Positions 9,961-18,344 of a stretch of DNA of 39,760 nt are shown piece after piece. The notes beneath the pieces were generated by a model, which saw only the letters and a program-made list of their open reading frames with translations, did no database searches and was not told the DNA's origin. A program made the position numbers and the translations under genes. Positions within the stretch are counted from its first letter, which is position 1, and every line of letters starts with the position of its first letter. This DNA is from Paraglomus occultum (taxonomy: Eukaryota; Glomeromycota; Glomeromycetes; Paraglomerales; Paraglomeraceae): NCBI GenBank assembly GCA_910592205.1, contig CAJVPJ010000150.1, forward strand, positions 1-39,760. Reading direction: 5' to 3'.

Positions 9961-10480
9961 ACTTGAACAGATCATAGGCTAACCGGGTTCTACAAAGAAA
10001 TTATATGGTCGTATATTGATACAAAACGTTTCTGAATTTGGTTATCCACATATGTACACTGAGAGAAGTGGTCAGATGCATTTACGCGCAACGACTTAGT
10101 TTGAGAATACAATTGTCGTTCATGGCCATAGTTTGCGCTTGTATTGAGCTACATTCCTGCAAAAGTTTAATATGTAAACGGTCAGGTTCACGTATACCCG
10201 ACTTCAATGAATAAACTAGGGCATTACGAAGAAAATTAATACCTCCACAACCATTATTAACAAACTTCAAACGCGGTTTTGTAGCAAATGTCATGTACTT
10301 TGAAAAAAAATAATACGGTGTAAATAAATTTTGTTATGACATTCAAACGACCACATATTAATTTCGCAGACCATTAACTGAAAAATGATCTCATGCATTC
10401 ATGGTGTAAATGTGCTGCATTTACAATGCAGAATATTGCATTAGGCTTCTCCCTCCCTTTTCGCACATTTTTGCAAAAAA
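9961..10480. other. Repeat-derived spacer with a unique insertion
   Basis: The flanks (GAGAGAAGTGGTCAGATGCA and neighbours) match 26270-26345 and, inverted, 16480-16565. About 10130-10300 is absent from those copies and carries an unidentified 70-codon minus-strand open frame (10082-10294). I see no domain in it and do not call it a gene. Confidence 0.4.
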
Positions 10481-10489
10481 ACTCAAGCA

Positions 10490-10900
10490 TTCCAACTGTC
10501 GTTAATTCACAGTTAACGATCTTTGAGATAGTTCTATAGCTATCACCACGTTTATGACCACGTTAACCTCTTCCAGTCTGAGCACCCACGTGGGAGTAGC
10601 TTGTGTGATATTATTGGGTTATACAAATCCTTCAGCTGATTAATAATTAATATTAGTATAAAGAATTAAGTTAATGCCACATAATATATTTCTTTCTCGC
10701 ATTTATGTTCGCCGCCGATAATTGCTTCAAATAATGCATGCATTTATGCATAATGGCGTTATTACGTCATACTTATAAAGTACAACAAAAAGCGCAAACT
10801 TATCAAAATGAAAAGCCGAAGAAATATACTACAAACTAAAAAAAAAGAATTAACATCTGTCAATTTACTCTTTAGCCAAAGGAGGATATGAGTCTCAAGT
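10490..10900 (+). repeat. Dispersed repeats C and D, copy 2
   Basis: TGTCGTTAATTCACAGTTAA to GGAGTAGCTTGTGTGAT repeats 8640-8750 and 23128-23250. The following CTTTAGCCAAAGGAGGATAT repeats 8883-8902, so the C-D order is kept. Confidence 0.6.
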
Positions 10901-10924
10901 TTTTCATAATAACATTTCAGAAGA

Positions 10925-11045
10925 TGAGTTATGGACATTTTAGTCCGAATACGTGGTTCTCCCGCTTTCCTTTCTTCTCAATCACGAGGAAGTTTCTGGC
11001 CCACGGATACAATACAGCCGACTAACTGCATCGTGTTCAAAGTTA
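10925..11045 (-). pseudogene. Fragment of type-2 MYB last exon
   Basis: ATGGACATTTTAGTCCGAAT through CCGACTAACTGCATCGTGTT matches the last exon of the intact MYB gene at 24043-24621. It is truncated, has internal deletions, and no upstream exons follow. It has clearly lost coding capacity. Confidence 0.7.
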
Positions 11046-11750
11046 AATTTTAATCGGGAAACAATAGTTGAATTGATGCTTCATTTACCCTGTAGTTCTG
11101 AAGAATAGGGCATCGGTATTGTCATGGTCTCTATGACTGAAGTAGGACTGCCTCTTGCCAGCTTCACTTGCTTGATAGTGTACATAAATTTCGGCGCGAT
11201 ACAGTATATACGTTACGCCTCCGCAACATCTATTGTGTTAATTTGACCCCACTAAAATTCATTGGCGGGATGTTACTAAGCCACATTCATTTCCCCAACC
11301 CATGCATTATTGTACTCCCTAATGGTTTGCATTGTAGTCACGAGAAGCTCATTGTATTTGGAAAAAGAATTCAAAAGCAAGATTTAAAATTTGACCGTTT
11401 AATCTCAACTACTGAAAAAATATTATTTATTTCAGAGGCAATCATATTCTTAACAAAGGGATAAAGGTAACGTTTTGATAGACAATGATAACAAAACTGC
11501 TTTAGGCATTCGAAATCTGTTACGTAATAGAATATATTAATATGTTGTCCCTTCACCTAAAGTCCATCGCCCCTGACCATTTTGGTAACTAAAAATTTGT
11601 CTTACCTAATATGGAAAAAACAATACACAGTGTGAAACTAAGTCGGACACCGACTTGACGATTCATCATAACACATTTTAATGCATTTAAACTTGGCCTT
11701 CACTAGGAATGGGAAATCAGCATTGTTTCGAAGTGCAAAATATCGCAAAA
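11046..11750. other. No gene assigned
   Basis: A 98-codon plus-strand open frame at 11168-11464 has no recognisable motif and no paralogue in the window. I leave it uncalled. Confidence 0.4.
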
Positions 11751-11754
11751 TGAG

Positions 11755-11985
11755 ATTATCAATGAAAATTTTATTACGTACAATACATTACAAAAACGTC
11801 TTTTCTAAACCGCTATCAATGATATAACGAGGTATAAACAATTTGTTTAATACAAAAATGTCTTTCAAATTTATCAAAAGTAATCAATGACATAATGAGA
11901 TAAACCTTTTTTAAAAGTCTTTCTAAATTATTAAACAAACAATAGCAAAATTATCAATGACGCAATAATAATGTCATTTTCTTTA
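11755..11985 (+). repeat. Degenerate tandem repeat, period about 60-70
   Basis: Four diverged units each start with (T)TATCAATGA or TAATCAATGA (near 11758, 11814, 11882 and 11951) and continue with an AATAC-AAA-GTCTTT-like body. This is an old minisatellite. Confidence 0.55.
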
Positions 11986-12429
11986 AATCAAGGCTAATGA
12001 GTATGACTATTGCGAGGAACTTTTATTCACAACGAGGTGCTCGCTAAAGCCCAGTTTATGCTGTTTTTATCTTTTACATTAGTAAATTAAGAGAATAAAA
12101 GCCCGAAAGTGGCGGATTGTTTGCTATTGTGAGGGGGGAGTGTATCTATCTGTTGTTATTTTAATGAGTGAATATATTTTTTTAACGGAGATCCAGGGGG
12201 GCTAATGAGTATGACAATATGTTATGAATAGTAAAAATCTCTCACGTGAATCCACTCATCGAGAGTCATTTACTAGTCTCTGTCTGGAGAGGTGGTCCAA
12301 CTTGCAGCTTAACGAGAGTAAATATGAAAAAAAAAGGGGGGGGGGGGGGGGGGGGCTGAGAGGTTTCGCCAAATTCGACTTATCGAGTTGGTTATTATTA
12401 TGTCAAATAAACAACAAATTAAATAAATA
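11986..12429. other. No gene; contains the A9G20 tract
   Basis: AT-rich. A short direct repeat, GCTAATGAGTATGAC, occurs at about 11993 and 12199. The 68-codon open frame spanning the G tract (12224-12430) reads largely through low-complexity sequence and is not a gene. Confidence 0.5.
12327..12355 (+). repeat. A9G20 homopolymer pair
   Basis: Nine A followed by twenty G without interruption (G run 12336-12355). It is by far the longest G tract in the window. Confidence 0.9.
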
Positions 12430-12969
12430 AGTGTTCAACGCAAATGTTGTACCCTAAGTAGCGTTGTTAATACTGAATCGTAAATTCAGCCCCAATCCCC
12501 CTGATCTGGAATTTCGACCCATTGTAATACAATATATTTATCATGAATCATCCTTGTTTCCAAAATGTTACAAGTGTACCATGAAAAAAACTCGAGATGA
12601 TTGACAGCTGCTAATTCTGTCGTACAGACGTAATAACAACGCTATCCAATGCGAGAAAAAAGAACAAAGAATGTATTACACAATGTGGTAATGTCTGACT
12701 AATTTAGTTCTTCAACTGTTTAAGCTGAACGGTATTCGGAAATCGTATGAACCAATAATAAAAATATTCCATAACAAGTAACTTCCATGTGGCTCAGACT
12801 GGAGTCAAAGACCGATGCGGTAAAGGTCTGGAGCCAGCTTCCGAAGCACTTTGTTAAACACAAATAAATGGGCGTTGTTATTTGATATGCGAGAACCACT
12901 AATCTATAGAGCCACGTCTGTAATAAAAGATTGATTGTAATAAAAAAAAAGTTTTTTTTTTTAATATAT

Positions 12970-13140
12970 CAAAATCTCAATAGTATGGATCAAAACATGC
13001 GGGGACCCCAACTTTTGTATCCAAAAAAATATCTGCAGGAGGTCGATTCGTTTCGGTCGTTATGGCTTTGCGGGCACTCCCATTCAAACCGCAAGTCTTC
13101 TTTTCTCTTTTCAGATTGAGAATGGAACGGAAATATGCGA
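12970..13140 (+). repeat. Gene-like repeat F, inverted copy
   Basis: CAAAACATGCGGGGAC, then CGTTATGGCTT-GCGGG-ACTCCCA, and TCTTTTCAGATTGAGAATG match the minus strand of 29980-30145. The last block looks like a 3' splice site followed by an exon. This copy carries frame-breaking differences. Confidence 0.55.
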
Positions 13141-13795
13141 AAGGATTGTTTGCACTAACACACCATTAAATTGTAGTTACGCAATAGAAGTTCCCTACAT
13201 ACTGAACGTTCTCAATGGTATCCTCGTCATTAAATATAATAGATTTCACCTTAATATAGTAGAACAAATGCATTAAACTGAGAGAATTTTAGCGGCATAA
13301 GTTAATAAAGATGAAACAAAGGACAAAGAAGAAAACCTTACTTCAGAGAGAAGAAGTTTGTCCGGTGTCTCGAAAGCTGAAATATGTCTTCTAATTGCTG
13401 AGCGCCTGGATAGTGTGAACAATTATATATTGCGTTAAACGACACATATGCATGCCCCATTGATCTAAGTACCACTAAGGCCTAGGCTCTCGCTCTTTGA
13501 CAATAACCATAACAAGCCCCTAAGATATGGTTAAACCGTTACCGTCAGATCGTCTCATTTAGGGTAAACCATTTTCCATTAAGGCATGTGTACCGGCTAA
13601 TCGTGAGAAACAAATATTGACTTGTGATCTTCATTGCAGGGTTACATTTGGCTATATTAGTAGAACGCAGATCTTGCATTCATTACCAAGCCAAGTCTTG
13701 CAGGCGCTATCCTCTTTTTTGTTCAGTATATTTTGCTATGGGTGATGTATTTGGGGGAAAACGATTCGCATGGCGCCAATATTATTGATCAAGCA

Positions 13796-13803
13796 TATAA
13801 ATA
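13796..13803 (+). promoter_or_regulatory. TATA box of MYB copy G
   Basis: TATAAATA, 50 bases 5' of the MYB start codon at 13846. Confidence 0.65.
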
Positions 13804-13845
13804 AGGCTGAATTGTCTTTCTGTTCGGATTGTCGTCGTCTTCGAC

Positions 13846-14440
13846 ATGGAGAAGTGGAGTTTGCAGGTGACATTATTCAACAAACTACAATAGCCGCAAA
13901 AACTCTTCCTAATACTTACATGATTTTACTACCGCCAAATTATTCATATGTAGGAAGACACCGCCTTGATTACTCTTTATCGTATGTACGGCCCCCAGTG
14001 GGTAACGGTCTCGCGTATCTTAGGTACAAAGTCTGCACATCAGATTTCACATAGGTGAGCGTGTTGACAATGTTTCTACATGATATCCGTTGTATCTTAC
14101 GTATTGACATAATTAATTATTACAACATTGATACAGGTGGCATAATGCACTGCGCCCTGGAAGTAAGTAACTCATTATTTCATGTCGTTCGCCATGCTTA
14201 CTTAGAATAAACGATAAACGTACCTTTTCTTCCATTCCCCTAGTCAACAAAGGACCGTTCACTACCTTTGAACATGATGCAGTTACTCAGCTATACCGTG
14301 TTCATGGCTCCAGGTGGGCTAGGATCTCTGCAAACCTCCCCGGTCGCACTCGAAACATGGTAAAAGCCAGTCGAGAGGAGATGCAAGCGGAAGAAGAAAG
14401 TATTCGAGCGAAGATGTCAATAGCTCGTATTCTAAACTGA
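13846..14440 (+). CDS. Mini R2R3-MYB protein, type 2 (copy G)
   Basis: Intact 114-residue protein that is essentially two MYB/SANT repeats, so a likely DNA-binding nuclear protein. Exons: 13846-13866, 13954-14054, 14137-14162, 14244-14440 (21+101+26+197 bases); introns 87, 82 and 81 bases, GT-AG. Repeat 1 (residues 4-46) has W4, W23, W42 at the canonical 19-residue spacing, with YGPQWVTVSRIL and KSAHQISHRW. Repeat 2 (about 54-95) has F55 and W74 with HGSRWARISANLPGRTRNMVK; the usual third tryptophan is lost (SREE). A charged tail, EEMQAEEESIRAKMS, ends it. No activation domain or signal is visible. The start is the only ATG before W4 and follows a TATA box. It is the mirror partner of copy D in the inverted repeat, which keeps the same exon lengths. 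Known: MYB repeats bind DNA. Inferred: that this one does. Confidence 0.85.
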
Positions 14441-15075
14441 ATAACTATCATGTCAAGAATGTACGCCTGGTGACGTAAATATATGCCCATATGCTCCTGC
14501 ATTGTGCCAATAATATGTCAGGATAATAACTAAGTACAATTAATAATGAGTATCTCCAGCGACTATTGGAAAGCAGTAATACTGTAATAACACATACATC
14601 TTGCAATAATAATAATAAAGTTTTCCCGTTGTTGTAGTTACTCACAATCTTTGTTTGACACTGCCAAGCCGCAAGTCTTTTCTCCTCTCATTAACCTTCA
14701 AACCAAGCCGGCGAATCTCGATCATAAGCATTGACCAAGTTGCGAACGGTTTTGTCTGCTTTTAAACAGTAAAATATTAGTATGGGTCCGATCTCGAAAC
14801 AAAGTTTTTTGTACAATAAAGATCAAACCAAGATTACTTTTTATTTGCGATACATGTCATTACATTAATTACAGTTACGCGATAGAAACAGCCCTACATA
14901 AATAGGACAGAAATAAATGTTCTCAATGCCAATATAATTGATTATAAGCCTACCGATCAGGCAGAAGAAACAGCAACGAGCGAAAACTCTATTGAATCAA
15001 TAGTCTTATTAGATTGACCATCCTTCCCAAAGAAGACGAGATTTTAGTCCTTACTTATTGGCATTAAACCATGAG
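14441..15075. repeat. Duplicated spacer (inverted copy of 27830-28430)
   Basis: Includes GCAATAATAATAATAAAG (matching 28218 region inverted), CTCATTAACCTTCAAACC and GTTACGCGATAGAAACAGCC, which also occur around 27985-28150 and 32380-32540. No gene is supported; the two overlapping short minus-strand frames at 14302-14645 run antisense to the MYB last exon. Confidence 0.6.
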
Positions 15076-15079
15076 CTGG

Positions 15080-15466
15080 CTATTTTGAGCTCTTGTCAAT
15101 CATTCGTTCTTTAGGAAAGTCTGCAGAATTATAATGGTCAGTCTCAAACTGGAATGGCCGTACACATTTGAACAAACTATTCTTATTACGCTGGTTCACA
15201 TACTTTGCATCTGTATGTTTTTGATGCACTGACAGTCCAAAAGAATGTTCTTTGCTTGTGTAATATATCCTCAATGTTTGAAACAACGGAACTATGCCAT
15301 CCGCTAACTCATGAATGGTTAATGTCGTTTGATCCTGCATTCGAATCTTGGCATTTGCTTCTAATATAATGAGACTTGCATAGCCTTGCCGTTCACTTTC
15401 AAGGACTTGCTCCCAAAGTTCATGATCATGGGGACACGGAGCTCTCAGATATGATGCGCGCGTCAT
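15080..15466 (-). CDS. Unknown 128-codon ORF divergent to type-1 MYB
   Basis: Unrecognised protein. It starts within the first exon of the adjacent MYB pseudogene (opposite strand) and reads away from it. A conserved core is HELADGIVPLFQTLRIYYT, and the C-terminus has RPFQFETDHYN, SADFPKERMIDKSSK then a stop. The plus-strand relative at 27520-27816 keeps the core and, in one frame, the same C-terminus with conservative changes and the same stop, which argues that this frame was once coding. Copies at 7090, 31740 and 35455 are broken. The real start may be the internal M in the KIRMQDQ region, since upstream sequence overlaps the MYB leader. No signal peptide, no membrane segment, no known domain. 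Alternatively it is a chance open frame in a repeat. Confidence 0.4.
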   Translation of the reverse strand: MTRASYLRAPCPHDHELWEQVLESERQGYASLIILEANAKIRMQDQTTLTIHELADGIVPLFQTLRIYYTSKEHSFGLSVHQKHTDAKYVNQRNKNSLFKCVRPFQFETDHYNSADFPKERMIDKSSK

Positions 15467-15830
15467 AAAATTGGTGACGTTTTGCCTAATACACTAAATA
15501 CAGTAAATGCTACTATTACTATCCATCTTTCCCTTATTGTCGGTAGAAAAACTCTGTCGTATTGATCTCTATAATGTGCGGGGTCTCCAATAGGTAACCG
15601 TTTCCCGTGTCTTAGGTAATAAGTAAGGCTGCTGCTCAGTGTTGTAAAAGGTGAAAGTGTTGATGTTGTGTTTTTACATGATATCCGTTCTACGTATTGA
15701 CATGATGAATTACTACGATACAGGTGGCGGAATGTATTACGGCCTGAAGATATGGTTTACTTATCGCCACTCTTTTTCAAATGGAAGACCGTTCACTACC
15801 TTTGCAAATGATGCGGTTAAGCGGCGGCTC
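15428..15830 (+). pseudogene. Type-1 MYB pseudogene (copy H)
   Basis: All four exon positions are recognisable: 15428-15448 (W4 changed to R, donor GT changed to AT), 15547-15650 (one-base deletion and a TGG-to-TAG change), 15724-15749 (RWRNVLRPE-like microexon, donor destroyed) and from 15779 (RPFTTFANDAV intact). After that the exon jumps to unrelated sequence. Gene is dead. Confidence 0.8.
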
Positions 15831-15939
15831 GCAAATCGAACTGTACACAATCATATGGCGCAATCATTTTCTGCAGGGAAAGGAGTGACGTTTCATTTCT
15901 ATTTTGTGCAATTATCGCAATCCACAGAATATTCCTCGG

Positions 15940-16012
15940 TCTCTGAGCATCTCGGAAGCAATTGAAAATTATGTTCGGAAGCAAACGAATACAAGACAAA
16001 GCATAGCATAAT
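15940..16012 (+). pseudogene. TTC1 5'-end relic (inverted copy)
   Basis: Reverse complement of TTGTATTCGTTTGCTTCCGA plus flanking bases matches TTC1 exon 1 around 6115-6150 (codons for EELCSEANEYKTQ). It is truncated on both sides and lies 3' of the MYB pseudogene, the same arrangement as at the intact TTC1-MYB locus. Confidence 0.65.
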
Positions 16013-17300
16013 TGTATAGTATTTACCTAACTTGCAGTAGAATTTTGAAGATGTTCAATTCCTTTATTAAACTAGTATCCACATCCGTTACATCGTGTAA
16101 TCATCAGTTCGTAGTTATATTTGCCTCGCTAAGTAATTTTTGGTAATAAAAAATTGTTTAGTCGGTGGCTCGTTTGGTAATATTGTCAACATCATTCCAT
16201 AACGAATAAAATTGATCGTATTCTTGTCTCGCGATTAACCGAGTGGCAAATATGATAATTAATTATCAACACATGATATATCCCTTACCAAGACCCCAAG
16301 TCGAGAATTGTTTCACATTACTAGGATAATAACATCGATGATTAGTATTAGTGTACATGACTCGGTTTAAAAGCCTATGTTAAAGGTCACTTACGACGAG
16401 ATAAGCCACGCACTTTCGAAATGGTAGTTAAACCCTTAACCGAGTCAAGGGTCATTACGCTCTCTCGGGACAGCATTAACCATGTACGACAGTTTGTATT
16501 CTCAAACTAAGCCGTTACGCGTAAATACATTTGACCACCTCTCTCAGTGTGCATCAACAAAAATGTGGATAACCAAATTTAGAAACGCTTTGTATCAATA
16601 TAATAATAACGACACATGTACAGTAATTTCTTCGTAGACCCTGGTTAGCCTATGATCCGTTCAAGTACTTTCCATTAAACTAAGCATTAAGCAGTTTAAT
16701 AGGGCAAATATTACTAAGATATGTAGCAACAGAGTTAATATTGCTTATGTCAAAGTATGTTATATAGTGTTATATTGACATAGGTCTGTGAAATGGTAGC
16801 ATAAAACATAAGTAGAGTGTTGAAATAATTAAAAATTCAAATATCAAATAAAGAGCATGAACTTGTATCAGGAGAAATTGAGGAAAATGTATAAAATGTA
16901 GTCTTCATTATTATTACTGTATTATTTTAAAGCATTTTATTGGATAAGTGTCATGTAACGTACAAGAAAACACACGCGACATACCCAAGGGAATTCGGAG
17001 CAGTACCACAATAGATATAATACGATACAAAGCACGCCGAGGATACCAAAAACGCGAGTGGGTTTCAAAAACGCAAATCTAAATGGGTGGTTTTAGGTAA
17101 TTTATTAGAATCTGCAAAACAAAATTCGGAAATATTTATTTTTAGATGACCTTTACCATCCCCCCGTGTTACATAACTTTCGTCCAATTGTGTATTGCTA
17201 CACATAAGAGAGTGCTCGCATAACATTCTTGAGACTTAGCGTCTTCCGTAAATCTATTTAACAATTAGTGACCTTAACAGGGCTTACTCTACTCACAATT
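16013..17300 (-). repeat. Inverted copy of repeat E and its flank
   Basis: 16680-17300 is the inverted copy of 9300-9960 and 25505-26200. 16080-16560 matches 26275-26710 inverted (GAGTCAAGGGTCATTACGCT, CACGCACTTTCGAAATGGTA). No coding capacity is conserved. Confidence 0.7.
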
Positions 17301-17514
17301 TTTATCGGTATTGTATACGCTTCCTGTAGATCACTATTTAATCCTACAGTAACTACTATTCCGAAAGTGCGTGTGCCCACCTCGTCGTAACTAAGCTTAG
17401 ACATCGGTTAATGACCTTTTTTTCACACCTTAACTTACGATTGTAAACCGAGTCACGTACACTAATTATCAATGTTATCATCCTAGAATACGAATCACGA
17501 TAAACCGATTTGTA

Positions 17515-18064
17515 ACCTGTTTCAGCTGGTAAAAGTGTAAGCGATTGAGTAATTCGGTTGACGTTTCTACCAGGACTTGGTAGTCCATGAATTTCCGCAT
17601 AGTTTTCGAGAAAGTTTTTCACAGATGTAGCAACGGTTATATCAATGGTTATTTTGGTTTTCCATCGCAGTATTCATATTACCATGAATACGTGGCATTA
17701 TACCATTCGCTGCTAGATGGTTTCTGACGTTTTCGAAGTGCGTGCGACCAATTCCCTACATATTAAGATACGTTTGCTGACAAAGCGGCGTATTGCGATC
17801 TCAATAATAAAAAGTTCTTTTATACGCGTTTTCTTTTTAAGACGTCGACTGGCAGTTATTTCTCCGCCATTCATCGCCTTCAACTGGGCCATTAAAAATA
17901 TATCTTGTTCGGATTTAGAGAGAGCTGAAACGCTTCACGTAATTCAGCAAACCTTTCTCTCGGAATCTTTTTTGAACAACCATAATTGCAACCTAACTAA
18001 GAAACGGATTGTTTTTTTGTATTCGGTGGAACCATTGTATTCGTTATTATTCATATACGGATAG
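17515..18064 (-). mobile_element. Decayed transposon protein fragment, copy 2
   Basis: Minus-strand pieces in shifting frames: RFRERFAELREAF, LKAMNGGEITASRR-LKKKTR, then GIGRTHFENVRNHL-AANGMIPRIHGN, then NFLENYAEIHGLPSPGR and TLLPAE. This order is shared with 700-1262 and resembles the N-terminal region of transposon proteins with an 'NG..PR.HGN' helix and an 'NYAE..GLP.PGR' segment. At least three frame breaks and several stops make it non-functional. It ends about 280 bases from the stop of the NTPase-nuclease gene. I cannot see terminal inverted repeats or a target-site duplication. Confidence 0.6.
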
Positions 18065-18344
18065 TCCTATATATATATTTTATCATTTTGTAGTTTGTTT
18101 TTCAAAAGAGTTATGATCAAAACTTACCATTTCATCGTAATAAGCATTGCTGGACAACATCACTTTAGCATCACCCATTCTTTGTCTTGCCTTTCCATAA
18201 TACATTAAATTTTTTATTTTACTAAAATTGGTTTACCATTCATTCAATCAACAACTAATTTGAGGCTTAATTTATCAAACTTTACAGATATCACTGTCAT
18301 AATTTTATTTTCATGCCTAAGTATAAGAGCCAAATATATACTAG
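18065..18344. other. 3' flank of the NTPase-nuclease gene
   Basis: AT-rich, not part of the repeats seen elsewhere. No gene. Confidence 0.5.

Larger units (their letters stand above)
12430..17300 (-). repeat. Inverted-repeat arm 1 (about 4.9 kb)
   Basis: In reverse orientation this arm follows 25505-30540 segment by segment: 17300-16680 with 25505-26190, 16560-16380 with 26275-26445, 16010-15945 with 26808-26870, 15830-15428 with 27030-27438, 15430-15080 with 27440-27800, 14440-13846 with 28439-29033, 13600-13310 with 29230-29530, 13140-12970 with 29985-30140, and 12540-12430 with 30470-30540. It contains a type-2 MYB gene, a type-1 MYB pseudogene, the divergent ORF and a TTC1 relic. Stretches between these landmarks are spacer. 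Confidence 0.8.
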
